DNA of 64,000 nucleotides from Variovorax fucosicus (GTDB taxonomy: Bacteria > Pseudomonadota > Gammaproteobacteria > Burkholderiales > Burkholderiaceae_C), in assembly GCF_030316825.1 (NCBI RefSeq), contig NZ_JASZYU010000003.1, positions 914,165-978,164 of the forward strand. The letters are read 5' to 3'. Below, one piece after another: positions 8,877-17,458 of the stretch. Under the pieces are notes generated by a model that had not been told where the DNA came from, made no database searches, and saw only the letters and a list, made by a program, of their open reading frames with translations. Position numbers and translations under genes: made by a program. How positions within the stretch are numbered: position 1 is the first letter of the stretch; each line of letters starts with the position of its first letter.

Positions 8877-9887
8877 TTACTTGCGAACCTTGGCCAGTTC
8901 GTCCTGCATCTCGGCCACCGTGGCGGCGATGGCCACGCCGTGCTTGTCGATCACCGGCTTGAGCTTTTCGCGCAGCTTGCCTTGCTCCGCGGCACTGAAT
9001 TCGGTGACCTGCATGCCGGCTTTCTTCAGTTCGGCGAGCGTGCTGGCTGCGGCGTCGCGCGAGGTCTGGCGCTGGAACTTGGCTGCTTCAACCGCGGCGT
9101 CCTGCAGGACCTTCTTCTCGGCGCCGGAAAGCTGATCCCACACCTTCTTGCTGAAGATCAGGGACTGGGGGTTGTACTGGTGGTTGGTGATGGCCAGGTG
9201 CTTTTGCACCTCTGCAAACTTGTTAGACAGGATCACGTTGAGCGGGTTCTCCTGCCCGTCGATGGCTTTCTGCTCCAGCGCTGCATAGACCTCGGGGAAG
9301 GCCAGCGGCGTGGGGTTGGCGCCCAGCGCCTTGACCCAGTCGACGTTGATGGCATTGGGAATCACGCGCAGCTTGAGCCCGGCGATGTCCTCGACGGTGT
9401 TGATCGGCTTCTTGCTGTTGGTGATGTTGCGAAAGCCCAGCTCGAGGTATGCCAGCCCGACGATACCCTTGTCGGCCAGCTTGGCATGCAGCTTCTGGCC
9501 GAACGGGCCGTCGACCACGGCGTCTGCTTCCTTCGCGTTGGCGAACATGAAGGGGAAGTCATAGACCTCGAAATCCTTGACCTGCGAAGCCAGGATGCCC
9601 GAGTTCAGCGCCACGAGCTCGATGGTGCCGCCCTGCAGCGCCGACACGTTGGGCGCATCGCCACCCAGCGTGCCACCGGGAAAAACGTTGACCTTCATCT
9701 TGCCGCCGGATTTGGCGGCCACGAGTTCGGCGAACTTCTCGGCCCCGGTGGCCAGCGGATGGCCCTTCGGGTTTTGCAGCGCGTACTTGAAAGTGCGCTC
9801 CTTGATGTCTTGTGCCAGGGCAGCACCAAACGGCAGCGCGGCGACCAGGGAAGCCACGAGGGCGCGGCGAGCGAATGAAAAATGCAT
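8877..9887 (-). CDS. dctP: TRAP transporter periplasmic solute-binding protein (DctP type)
   Basis: A 336-residue extracytoplasmic receptor with a signal peptide of about 25 residues ending ALA before QDIKERTF. The DctP fold is indicated by FPGGTLGG, the LKLRVIPN segment with its carboxylate-binding arginine, and QEKAIDGQENP-like text (LEQKAIDGQENPLN). GGAGACAACC directly before ATG 9887 sets the start. TRAP receptors deliver organic acids to a DctQM sodium symporter. Its place between dctM and pcaB argues for an aromatic or hydroaromatic acid such as protocatechuate, quinate or shikimate, which is an inference. Confidence 0.93.
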   Translation of the reverse strand: MHFSFARRALVASLVAALPFGAALAQDIKERTFKYALQNPKGHPLATGAEKFAELVAAKSGGKMKVNVFPGGTLGGDAPNVSALQGGTIELVALNSGILASQVKDFEVYDFPFMFANAKEADAVVDGPFGQKLHAKLADKGIVGLAYLELGFRNITNSKKPINTVEDIAGLKLRVIPNAINVDWVKALGANPTPLAFPEVYAALEQKAIDGQENPLNVILSNKFAEVQKHLAITNHQYNPQSLIFSKKVWDQLSGAEKKVLQDAAVEAAKFQRQTSRDAAASTLAELKKAGMQVTEFSAAEQGKLREKLKPVIDKHGVAIAATVAEMQDELAKVRK

Positions 9888-9949
9888 GGTTGTCTCCAAG
9901 TAAGTCAAACGGGAAAAAAAAGCAAACGGCAAACGCAGCCCCTTCGGGA

Positions 9950-9986
9950 AACACCGCGGAACCGGCTTTGCCGGGCCGCTGGTGTT
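9950..9986. repeat. Hairpin repeat between dctM and dctP
   Basis: Within the 126-bp gap before dctP is a compound hairpin: AACACC (9950-9955) pairs with GGTGTT (9981-9986), GCGG (9956-9959) with CCGC (9976-9979), and CCGGC (9962-9966) with GCCGG (9970-9974). The sequence type is familiar from intergenic repeats of Comamonadaceae. In an operon it may stabilise the downstream receptor message or reduce read-through. Confidence 0.55.
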
Positions 9987-10013
9987 GCGCGAAGACTGGG
10001 GGTGGGCGTCATT

Positions 10014-11294
10014 TCAGCCGCCGAACCATTTGGCCGGCACCGTGACGAGCTGCGGGAACAGCACCATCAGGAACATGATCGCGAACTCGGCGAGCATGAA
10101 AGGCAGCACACCCTTCGTGACCTCGTCCATCTTCATGCGCCCGACGCCCGCCACCACGTTGAGCACGGTGCCTACCGGTGGCGTGACCAGGCCGATCGAG
10201 TTGTTGATGATGAACAGCACGCCGAAGTACACCGGGTCAATGCCCGCCTGCTTGATCACCGGCATCAGCACAGGCGTCAGGATGAGGATGGTCGGCGTCA
10301 TGTCCATCGCCGTGCCCACCAGCATGCACAGCACCATGATGGCGATCAGCAGCAGCGTCTGGTTGCCCATGAAGGGCTCGAGCAGCGTGATCACCTTGCT
10401 CGGCAGGTCGGCCACCGTGATGAGCCAGGCCGACACCAGGGCCGCAGCCACCAGGAACATGATGACCGCGGTGGTCTTGGCCGCACTCACGAACACCGCG
10501 TACAGCTGGCTGAGCTTGAGTTCGCGGTAGATCACCGTGGCCACGAAGAAGGCATACACCGCGGCCACCACGGCCGCCTCGGTCGGCGTGAACACGCCGA
10601 AGCGCAGGCCCACCAGGATGATCACCGGCAGCATCAGCGCCCAGGTCGCCTGGCGCAGCGCCTTCAGGATTTCGGCGGCAGACTTGCGCGGCGGCGGAAC
10701 AAGCGTTTCCTTGCGCACCAGGTACATCCAGGTCAGCCACAACGCGGCGCCGATCAGGATGCCGGGAAAGATGCCGGCCAGAAACAGCTTGGAGATCGAC
10801 ACATTGGCGGCAACGCCGAAGATCACGAAGCCGATCGATGGCGGAATCACCGGGCCGATCACGCCCGAGGCGGCGATCAGCCCGCCTGCCTGCGCCTTGT
10901 TATGGCCGGCGGCCACCATCATCGGCAGCAGCAGCGCGGTGAGTGCCGCCGCATCGGCCACCGCCGAGCCCGACAGGGCCGACAGCAGGATGGCCGCCAC
11001 GATGGTCACGTAGCCCAGGCCGCCCTTGACGTGGCCGACCAGCGCCAGCGCGAAATCGACGATGCGCCTGGACAGCCCGCCCACGTTCATGATCTCGCCG
11101 GCCAGCATGAAGAAGGGCACGGCCAGCAGCGGAAAGCTGTCGGCGCCGTTGATCACGTTCTGCGCCAGGATCTGCGCGTCGAACATGTCCAGATGCCACA
11201 TCAGTGCGACGCCGGTGGCCAGCAACGCATAGGCGATTGGAATGCCCAGCGCCATCGCGCCGATCAGGGCGCCGAGGAAGATGGCGACGGTCAT
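10014..11294 (-). CDS. dctM: TRAP transporter large permease (DctM type)
   Basis: A 426-residue inner-membrane protein with about 12 hydrophobic helices, the normal size of DctM subunits. Conserved family text includes VPFFMLAGEIMNVGG, the PPSIGFVIFGVAANVSI loop and a C-terminal NNSIGLVTPPVGTVLNV loop. It forms the sodium-coupled translocation channel with DctQ and the receptor. Its ATG overlaps the dctQ stop (ATGA), so the two are coupled. The gene is separated from dctP by a hairpin-bearing gap. Confidence 0.95.
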   Translation of the reverse strand: MTVAIFLGALIGAMALGIPIAYALLATGVALMWHLDMFDAQILAQNVINGADSFPLLAVPFFMLAGEIMNVGGLSRRIVDFALALVGHVKGGLGYVTIVAAILLSALSGSAVADAAALTALLLPMMVAAGHNKAQAGGLIAASGVIGPVIPPSIGFVIFGVAANVSISKLFLAGIFPGILIGAALWLTWMYLVRKETLVPPPRKSAAEILKALRQATWALMLPVIILVGLRFGVFTPTEAAVVAAVYAFFVATVIYRELKLSQLYAVFVSAAKTTAVIMFLVAAALVSAWLITVADLPSKVITLLEPFMGNQTLLLIAIMVLCMLVGTAMDMTPTILILTPVLMPVIKQAGIDPVYFGVLFIINNSIGLVTPPVGTVLNVVAGVGRMKMDEVTKGVLPFMLAEFAIMFLMVLFPQLVTVPAKWFGG

Positions 11295-11887
11295 GACTTG
11301 CTCCCGGGGCGGGTATCGATGCCGGGAGGCGTCTGGGCGTTCTCACGCGCCAGCTGGGCCTGCAGTTCCTCGAGTTCGCCCGCTTCCTCGGATTCCTTGA
11401 CCATCACCAGCTCGTCCTCTCGCAACTGGCCGGAGAGGTTGCGCCACAACTCGCGCAGCAGCAGCAGGCCGGCCGACACGGCGAATACCACGCCGGCGGA
11501 ATAGAAGATCGCCACCGACGCGCCCGTGACCGGTGCCTCGACGTCGAAGTTGATCCTGGCCTGCGCCAGGCTGCCGGAAAAGATCAACCAGGTGATGTAG
11601 AGCATCAGGATCTGGCCCAGCACCAGGCAGATCTTCTTGCCCATCACGGGCAGGCGCGATACCAGCATGTCGCTGCCCAGGTGGGCGTGTTCCTTCAGGG
11701 CCACGATGGCGCCCAGGAACACCAGCCACACGAACAGCCAGCGCGAGACCTCCTCCGACATGGTGATGCCGGTGTTGAAGGCATAGCGCAACACCACGTT
11801 GCCGAACACCAGCACCACCATGGCGGCCAGCGCCAGTGCGATCAGGCCATCGAGCAGCTTGCAGTAGCCATCGACCAGCTTGTTCAT
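11291..11887 (-). CDS. dctQ: TRAP transporter small permease (DctQ type)
   Basis: A 198-residue membrane protein with four predicted helices and the DctQ pattern MSEEVSRWLFVWLVFLGA after the second helix. It partners DctM. The last 35-40 residues are an unusually long acidic cytoplasmic tail (ESEEAGELEELQAQLARE), likely a short coiled coil, not needed in many DctQ proteins. The gene starts 45 bp after the AroE-like gene and overlaps dctM by 4 bp. Confidence 0.93.
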   Translation of the reverse strand: MNKLVDGYCKLLDGLIALALAAMVVLVFGNVVLRYAFNTGITMSEEVSRWLFVWLVFLGAIVALKEHAHLGSDMLVSRLPVMGKKICLVLGQILMLYITWLIFSGSLAQARINFDVEAPVTGASVAIFYSAGVVFAVSAGLLLLRELWRNLSGQLREDELVMVKESEEAGELEELQAQLARENAQTPPGIDTRPGSKS

Positions 11888-11932
11888 GACTGTCTCCCTT
11901 GTTCTTTCGTTGATGAATCGGTTGCTGTCGCG

Positions 11933-12853
11933 TCAGGCGACGCTGTCGGAGTGGTAACGCAGCGGCGCGCGGATCTCGCCGGCCATGGCTTCGGGATAGA
12001 TCAGCTCGCGCAGGAAGGTCGCGTCCTTGCGCACGCCTGCAGCGGCCGCCGCATATCCGAAGTAGTCGAGGTAATAGGGCATCTGCTGGATCAGCATCTC
12101 GAAGCCCGGCTGCGCGCACAGCCCGCGCGCTCGCGCAGCCTGTACCAGCGGCGTCGGCTGGCCGCGCAGCAGGACGTCGAACAGGGCCGCATGGCTGGCC
12201 ATGCGCCCCACGTCGCAGGCCAGCGCATCGCCGGGCGCCAGGCCCAGCTGGGTGGCATTGATCACCACGTCGTAGCCGGCCGGATCGTTCGAGCCGACGG
12301 CCACCACGGTGGCGTCGAAGAAGGCGTCGAGCTGCGCGGCGAGTCCGGCCGCCTTGCCGGCCATCGGGTCGTAGAAGGCGATGTGCTCGGCGCCGTCGAC
12401 CGTGCCGCCGTCCGCCAGGGCCACGCCGATGGCTGCGCCGGTGACCCCGGCGCCCAAGAGCAGCACGCGCTTGCCGCGAAACGGAATGTTGAAGTAGTCG
12501 AGCGCACCGGCAAAGCCTTCGCCATCGAACAGATCGCCTTCGAGTTCACCTTCGGCAGTTCGGCGCACGACGTTGACCGACCCGGCCACCCGGCCGAACA
12601 GGCCGCAGCCGTCGAGCAGGCCGACGACCAGCGGCTTGTGCGGCGGCGCGATCACCATGCCCTTGAGGTTCCTGGCGAGAAAGCTCGCCTTGAAGAACAC
12701 CGCCAGATCGCGCGCTGCCACGCGCGTCGGCGCCAGCACCGCGTTGATGCCGTAGCGCTCGAACACCGCGTTGAACATGCGCGGCACGCGCACGTTCGCC
12801 ACCGGATCGCCAGGGATCAGGTAGAGGTCGGTGTTGCCGTCGATGGGTTGCAT
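11933..12853 (-). CDS. Shikimate dehydrogenase-family oxidoreductase with altered substrate pocket
   Basis: A 306-residue AroE-family protein, first gene of the TRAP/pca operon. The NAD(P)-binding motif LLLGAGVTGAAIG, the catalytic lysine (APPHK) and the aspartate (LFDGEGF) are present. The pocket is altered: the usual SxS carboxylate clamp (AHSxSP) is ANVRVP, NVTxPxK reads MVIAPPHK, and NTDG reads LFDG. The protein may act on a relative of shikimate or quinate, in a catabolic role. GGAG precedes ATG 12853. AroE fold is certain; substrate is open. Confidence 0.82.
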   Translation of the reverse strand: MQPIDGNTDLYLIPGDPVANVRVPRMFNAVFERYGINAVLAPTRVAARDLAVFFKASFLARNLKGMVIAPPHKPLVVGLLDGCGLFGRVAGSVNVVRRTAEGELEGDLFDGEGFAGALDYFNIPFRGKRVLLLGAGVTGAAIGVALADGGTVDGAEHIAFYDPMAGKAAGLAAQLDAFFDATVVAVGSNDPAGYDVVINATQLGLAPGDALACDVGRMASHAALFDVLLRGQPTPLVQAARARGLCAQPGFEMLIQQMPYYLDYFGYAAAAAGVRKDATFLRELIYPEAMAGEIRAPLRYHSDSVA

Positions 12854-12953
12854 GTCTCGCTCCGGGGGTTCGACAATCGCGCTTCTGACGCGGCGATGCG
12901 TGCGCGGACTGTAGTGGGCAAATCAGAAAGCCGGTGGAGGGTCAATCCTGATT

Positions 12954-12972
12954 TCGATCGATGATCGATCGA
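12954..12972. promoter_or_regulatory. Palindromic operator candidate for the IclR/PcaR-type regulator
   Basis: TCGATCGATGATCGATCGA is a perfect inverted repeat of two 9-bp arms around one central G. It lies in the 165-bp gap between the divergent AroE-like and iclR genes, 47 bp before the iclR start. It resembles the general form of PcaR/PcaU sites (TTCGATnATCG-like), which is a remembered similarity. Control of both transcripts from this site is inferred. Confidence 0.5.
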
Positions 12973-13018
12973 TGCAAAATGATAAGCGAACGTTTTCGGG
13001 GTTTACCTGAAGGAGCTT

Positions 13019-13804
13019 ATGGAGAGAGATGACAGCAGTCCGCCGCCCGGCCTCGAAAAGCGCGACTGGATCGCGGGCCTGGAGCGCGGCATCGGCGTGA
13101 TCGAGGCGTTCGACGATGCCAATCCACGCCTGACCGCCAGCCAGGCCGGCCAGCGCACCGGCATGACGCGAACCGCGGCCCGGCGCTACCTGCTGACGCT
13201 GCAGCACATGGGCTATGTGGCGAGCGACGGCAAGCTGTTCTGGCTCACGCCGCGCGTGCTGCGGCTCGGGCAGTCGTACCTCGAATCAGCGCGCCTGCCG
13301 CGCATCGTGCAGCCCTTCCTGCAACGCGTTGCCGCCGGCACGCACGAGATCGTCTACCTCAGCGTGATGGACGGCGACGAGGTGGTCTACATCGCACGCA
13401 ACGGACCGAACCGGAGCATGAGCACCGGTTACGTGCTCGGCGCGCGCGTGCCGGCGCAGGTGACGGCTGCCGGCATGCTGATGCTCGCCCTGCGCAGCGA
13501 TGCCGAGTTGGCCACCTGGCTCGAAACGCACGAACTGAGCGTGTTCACCTCGCACACCATTGCAAGCAAGGATCGGATGCGACTGGAACTGGCGCGCATC
13601 CGGACGCAGGGCTGGTCGATTTCGGAGCAGCAGCTCGACCTGAATTCGCGCGGCATCGCGGTGCCACTGCGAGACCGCCGGGGCGACCTGGTCGGCGCGC
13701 TCAACATCACGATGCCGATGGGGCACGAGAGCAGCGAGGACGCTGTCAAGCGGGTGTTGCCGGTGCTGCGCGAAACGGCGCAGGCGATGCGCAACCTGAT
13801 CTGA
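13019..13804 (+). CDS. IclR-family regulator, PcaR/PcaU/PobR group
   Basis: A 261-residue regulator. It has an N-terminal winged helix (GLERGIGVIEAFDDANPRLTASQAGQRTGMTRTAARRYLLTLQHMGYV) and a C-terminal effector domain with TAAGMLMLA and QQLDLNSRGIAVPL motifs. The opening DWIAGLERG is typical of the beta-ketoadipate regulators PcaR, PcaU and PobR. AAGGAG precedes the ATG. It is divergent from the pca/TRAP operon and is the probable activator of it. The inducer could be 3-oxoadipate, protocatechuate or the imported acid. Confidence 0.9.
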   Translation: MERDDSSPPPGLEKRDWIAGLERGIGVIEAFDDANPRLTASQAGQRTGMTRTAARRYLLTLQHMGYVASDGKLFWLTPRVLRLGQSYLESARLPRIVQPFLQRVAAGTHEIVYLSVMDGDEVVYIARNGPNRSMSTGYVLGARVPAQVTAAGMLMLALRSDAELATWLETHELSVFTSHTIASKDRMRLELARIRTQGWSISEQQLDLNSRGIAVPLRDRRGDLVGALNITMPMGHESSEDAVKRVLPVLRETAQAMRNLI

Positions 13805-13819
13805 CGCCGGCGCTGCGCC

Positions 13820-14362
13820 CTACTGCGCAAGCCCCTGGAGATAAGGCTCCGGGTCGACCGCTGTGCCCATCTTGCGGATCTCGAAATGCAGCTTCACCTG
13901 ATCGCTGCCGCTGCGGCCCATCTCCGCGATCTGCTGGCCTTCGCGCACCATCTCGTTTTCCTTGACGATCACCTTGTCGAGGTGGGCATAGGCGGTGATG
14001 AACGTGTCGCCGTGCTTGAGCACGACCATCGTGCCGTAGGCAGGCAGCGCGCTGCTCACCACCACCACGCGGCCTTCGCGCGATGCGAACACCGGGTCGC
14101 CCAGATTGCCGCGGATGTCGATGCCCGGATTGAGACGGCCATCGAACCGCGCGATCAGCGCGCCCTGCGCGGGTCGCGCAAAACTGGCGCCGGGCACCCG
14201 GGCTGGCGGCCCCGACGGGCGCGCCGGCACGACGATGGCCGGCTCGACCGCCGCGGCACGCGGTGGCGGCAAGGGAGCAATCGGGGGCAGCGGTACGGAC
14301 GCGCTGCAAGCCGCCAACCCCGCGACGACGGCCAAGCCCAACATCCGGGCGGAAAAAAACAT
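13820..14362 (-). CDS. LytM/M23-domain lipoprotein with degenerate zinc site
   Basis: A 180-residue lipoprotein with lipobox LAAC (C19), then a proline-rich linker and a C-terminal LytM domain (about 64-178). The active-site residues are incomplete: the HxxxD motif reads NPGID (N78, D82) and the HxH motif reads KLH (K157, H159). AHLDK (H127) is kept. Loss of these residues is what is seen in EnvC/NlpD-type amidase activators, so this is probably a peptidoglycan-binding activator and not a hydrolase. The ATG at 14362 follows GAGGAG; a longer GTG start at 14389 is less likely. Confidence 0.83.
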   Translation of the reverse strand: MFFSARMLGLAVVAGLAACSASVPLPPIAPLPPPRAAAVEPAIVVPARPSGPPARVPGASFARPAQGALIARFDGRLNPGIDIRGNLGDPVFASREGRVVVVSSALPAYGTMVVLKHGDTFITAYAHLDKVIVKENEMVREGQQIAEMGRSGSDQVKLHFEIRKMGTAVDPEPYLQGLAQ

Positions 14363-14472
14363 CCAGCTACTCCTCGAAGAAAACCTCACTGCGCTCGAAC
14401 TGCATTGCGGCTTGCATCATAGGCCCCGAGAGCCACCGGGAGGGCGGCGCGACCGGACCCGCTGCCGGCGGC

Positions 14473-15684
14473 TCAGGCCGCCTTCAGGAACACGTCGTGG
14501 TCGGGCGCGAAACTGGCGTGCAGCGGCAGCATGGCGCCGCCCAGTGCGCTGGCCCGGGCGCCGGCCTTGCCGCCATGCAGTTGGGGGCGCCACAAGCCCT
14601 CCCAGTTGCAGCGCTCGAGCGCCACGCGGGTCTGCGCCAGCAGTGCATCGAGCAGCGCGCGCGACATCGACCCGTCCATCACCACATGGCCCAGGTCGAG
14701 CACGGCGGTGCCGCTGGCGATGGCGTGCGCCAGGGCTGGTGCGGCACGGGTCAGCCAGGCTTGCGTGGCGGACGCGAAAGGCGGCTGCAGGGCCCGCTCG
14801 TCGTAGGCTGCCGTCGCATCCAGCCCCGCGCTGCGATAGCCCTGCTCCAGCTCCCACAGCGAAGCCTCGCTGATCAGCTGGGTGCCGGCCTCGCCTGCGC
14901 GCGCCGGCTGCAGGGGCAGCGAGGCCAACGCGCCCGCATTGCCATGCACGCCGGTGTGCAGGTGCGAGTTGACCACCAGGCCACCGCCCACGAAGGTGTC
15001 GACGAAGATGTAGAGAAAGCTCTTGAGGTCGTGCCCGCGGCCGCTCACCAGTTCGGCCACGCAGGCGGCCGCGGTGTCACGCGCAAAGCTCACCGGCAGG
15101 TCGGTGCGCGCCTGGATCTCGGCGCCGAGGTCCATCTTGTTCCACAGCTCGGACTGCGCCTGCGACACGCCCAGCATGCGATGCCACCCCCCCAACTGGA
15201 ACGGTGCCGCCAGGCCGACGCCGGCGGTGCGGCTCGCGAGCGGCCCCAGCCCGTCGCGCAGTTGCTGGATATGCCGCGCCACGGCCGGCAACAGCTTCCT
15301 GGCATCGGGAAAGGCGTAGCTCAGCGCGTGCTGCTCGCGCACACGCGCGGCGAAGTCGATCAGCAGCCACTCGCAGCCGCGCCGCCCGATCTTGATGCCG
15401 ATGGCAAAGGCCCCGTCGGGGTTGAGCGCCAGCGGCACCGAGGGTTGGCCGATGCGCCCGCGAACCCGGCTCTGCTTGACGACCAGCTGGTCTTCCTCCA
15501 GCCGCGCCGTGATGAGGCCGATGGTTTGCGCGCTCAGCCCCGTCAGCCGCGCGAGGTCGGCCTTGGGCAGGCTGCCATGAACGCGCAGCGCCTGCAGCAC
15601 CACGCGTTCGTTGAACTGGCGCATGCCGACCTGGTTGGAGCCGCGCGGCCGCAACAGGTCGGGCGCGCCTACCGTGTCGGGCAT
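14473..15684 (-). CDS. ROK-family transcriptional repressor
   Basis: A 403-residue protein with an N-terminal winged helix (MRQFNERVVLQALRVHGSLPKADLARLTGLSAQTIGLI) and a ROK sugar-kinase-like domain. The ROK part keeps a DTFVGGGLVVN glycine stretch and TGVHGNAGALAS. The CxCGxxGC zinc motif of many ROK proteins is absent. It starts 2 bp after the ATPase gene and is the last gene of the sugar ABC operon, so it most likely senses the imported sugar and represses the operon and the divergent kinase. The start at 15684 excludes frame overlap with the ATPase. Confidence 0.9.
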   Translation of the reverse strand: MPDTVGAPDLLRPRGSNQVGMRQFNERVVLQALRVHGSLPKADLARLTGLSAQTIGLITARLEEDQLVVKQSRVRGRIGQPSVPLALNPDGAFAIGIKIGRRGCEWLLIDFAARVREQHALSYAFPDARKLLPAVARHIQQLRDGLGPLASRTAGVGLAAPFQLGGWHRMLGVSQAQSELWNKMDLGAEIQARTDLPVSFARDTAAACVAELVSGRGHDLKSFLYIFVDTFVGGGLVVNSHLHTGVHGNAGALASLPLQPARAGEAGTQLISEASLWELEQGYRSAGLDATAAYDERALQPPFASATQAWLTRAAPALAHAIASGTAVLDLGHVVMDGSMSRALLDALLAQTRVALERCNWEGLWRPQLHGGKAGARASALGGAMLPLHASFAPDHDVFLKAA

Positions 15685-15686
15685 GC

Positions 15687-16475
15687 TCAGGCAAGAGCCT
15701 CTGGCGGCAATTGCTCGGGCAGCATGGCGCCGGTCATGACCGCCACCGTGTCGCTCATGCTGATGTTGCGCGGGTTGAGCACCGCCGCACGCTTGCCCAG
15801 CCGCGCCACGTGAATGCGGTCGGCAACTTCGAACACGTGCGGCATGTTGTGGCTGATGAGCACCACAGGCAGCCCCTTGTCGCGCACCCGACGGATCAGC
15901 TCCAGCACCATGTTGCCTTCCTTGACGCCGAGCGCTGCGGTCGGCTCGTCTAGGATGACCACATGCTCGGCAAAGGCCGCGGCGCGCGCTACCGCCACGC
16001 ACTGGCGCTGGCCGCCCGACAGCGTTTCGACTGCCTGCGTCATCGAGCGGATGCCGACTTTCAGGTCGTTCATGCGCGCGACGCTCAGCTCCAGCATTCT
16101 TTTCTTGTCGAGCATGCGCAGCACATTGCCGAGGAAGCCTTCGCGCCGGATTTCGCGGCCGAGGAACAGGTTCTCGGCAATCGTCATGGCCGGGGCCACT
16201 GCGAGATCCTGGTAGACCGTCTCGATGCCGACGCGGCGGGCATCGATCGGGCCCTTGAAGTGGATGACCTGGCCATCCAGCACGATCTGGCCTTCGTCCG
16301 GCACCGTGGCCCCCGACAGGCACTTGATCAGCGAGGACTTGCCGGCACCGTTGTCGCCGATCACCGCCAGGATCTCGCCGGCGCGCAGTTCGAAGTCGGC
16401 GCCGTCGAGTGCGGTGACCTGGCCGTAGCGCTTCACCAGGCCCTTGGCCTGCATCACGATTCGAGGAGCGGACAT
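15687..16475 (-). CDS. frcA: Sugar ABC transporter ATP-binding protein, FrcA type
   Basis: A 262-residue ATPase with Walker A GDNGAGKSS (about 41-49), signature LSGGQRQ, Walker B VVILDEPTAAL and switch histidine LISHN. Single-domain ATPases of this length are typical of FrcA-like fructose systems, unlike the double-domain RbsA/MglA. The stop of the permease and this start overlap as TGATG. It powers import through the FrcC-type permease. Confidence 0.9.
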   Translation of the reverse strand: MSAPRIVMQAKGLVKRYGQVTALDGADFELRAGEILAVIGDNGAGKSSLIKCLSGATVPDEGQIVLDGQVIHFKGPIDARRVGIETVYQDLAVAPAMTIAENLFLGREIRREGFLGNVLRMLDKKRMLELSVARMNDLKVGIRSMTQAVETLSGGQRQCVAVARAAAFAEHVVILDEPTAALGVKEGNMVLELIRRVRDKGLPVVLISHNMPHVFEVADRIHVARLGKRAAVLNPRNISMSDTVAVMTGAMLPEQLPPEALA

Positions 16476-17434
16476 CAGCGGCCTCCCCGACGTGAAAGCT
16501 GGTCGACCGTGACCGCCACGATCACCAGGATGCCGGTGATCAGCACCTGGTAGACCGACGACACGCCCATCAGCGTCAGGCCGTTGCGCAGCACGCCGAC
16601 CACGACCGCACCGACCAGCGTGCCCAGGATCAAGCCGCGGCCGCCGAACAGGCTGGTGCCGCCGAGCACGACCGCGGTGATGGCGTCCAGGTTCTCGGTT
16701 TGCCCGGCATTCGGGTCACCGACACCGGTGCGCGCCACCGACAGCAGCGAGGCGATGCCGTAGAACACGCCGGCCAGCACGTAGACGCCGAGCAGCACGC
16801 GCTCGGGCGGGATGCCGACCAGGCGCGTCGCTTCGGGGTTGTTGCCGACGGCATAGACGTGGCGCCCGGCGCCGGTCTCGCGCAGCCAGAACCAGACACC
16901 CAGGTACAGCAGGATCATCAGCACCGTGCCATAGGCCATGTTGGCGCCGCCGATCGGAAACGTACTGCCCAGCCAGGTCATCATCGGCGGCACCTCGGTC
17001 ACGGTCTGCGCACCCGAATAGAGCTGCGTGATGGCGAAGGCGATGTTGAAGGTGCCCAGCGTCACGATGAACGGCGGCAGCTTGATGCGCGTGACCAGCA
17101 GGCCGTTGACCAGCCCGAACAGCGCCGTGACGGCGATGCCCGCCAGGATGGCCAGCGGTGCCGGCACGCCGGAGTCCGCGGCCAGCTTGGTCATGACGAT
17201 GCTGCCGAGCGCCATGATCATTCCGCACGACAGGTCGATGCCGGCCGTGAGGATGATCAGGGTCTGGCCGATGGCGATCACGCCCACCACCATCACCTGT
17301 TGAAGAATCAGCGAGAAGTTCTCCGCGCTGAAGAACCGGTCGGTCGTCACACCGAACACCACGCATGCGATGAGCAGCGCGATGAAGGGCCCGAGCTGAC
17401 CGAGCGGCGGGAGTTTCTGTTTCCAGTTTTCCAC
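16475..17434 (-). CDS. frcC: Sugar ABC transporter permease, FrcC/RbsC type
   Basis: A 319-residue inner-membrane permease with 8-10 hydrophobic segments. It has the RbsC-family texts GQTLIILTAGIDLSCG and GLVNGLLVTRIKLPPFIVTLGT, and a C-terminal GGTSLFGGRGLILGTLVGA. It lies 24 bp after the binding-protein gene and overlaps the ATPase gene by one base. The complex imports a monosaccharide, probably fructose by analogy with FrcBCA. Confidence 0.93.
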   Translation of the reverse strand: MENWKQKLPPLGQLGPFIALLIACVVFGVTTDRFFSAENFSLILQQVMVVGVIAIGQTLIILTAGIDLSCGMIMALGSIVMTKLAADSGVPAPLAILAGIAVTALFGLVNGLLVTRIKLPPFIVTLGTFNIAFAITQLYSGAQTVTEVPPMMTWLGSTFPIGGANMAYGTVLMILLYLGVWFWLRETGAGRHVYAVGNNPEATRLVGIPPERVLLGVYVLAGVFYGIASLLSVARTGVGDPNAGQTENLDAITAVVLGGTSLFGGRGLILGTLVGAVVVGVLRNGLTLMGVSSVYQVLITGILVIVAVTVDQLSRRGGR

Positions 17435-17458
17435 AGTGATGGCGTGCCGGTCAGCCGC

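Noticed and set aside
12950..12975. A CRISPR or tandem-repeat origin for the ATCGATCGAT-rich stretch
   Set aside because: It is a single short palindrome in a promoter gap, without repeated units or spacers.
14473..16323. A possible fusion of the ROK regulator with a 213-residue N-terminal part
   Set aside because: The extra part is the out-of-frame translation of the ATPase gene. ROK homology begins at 15684.
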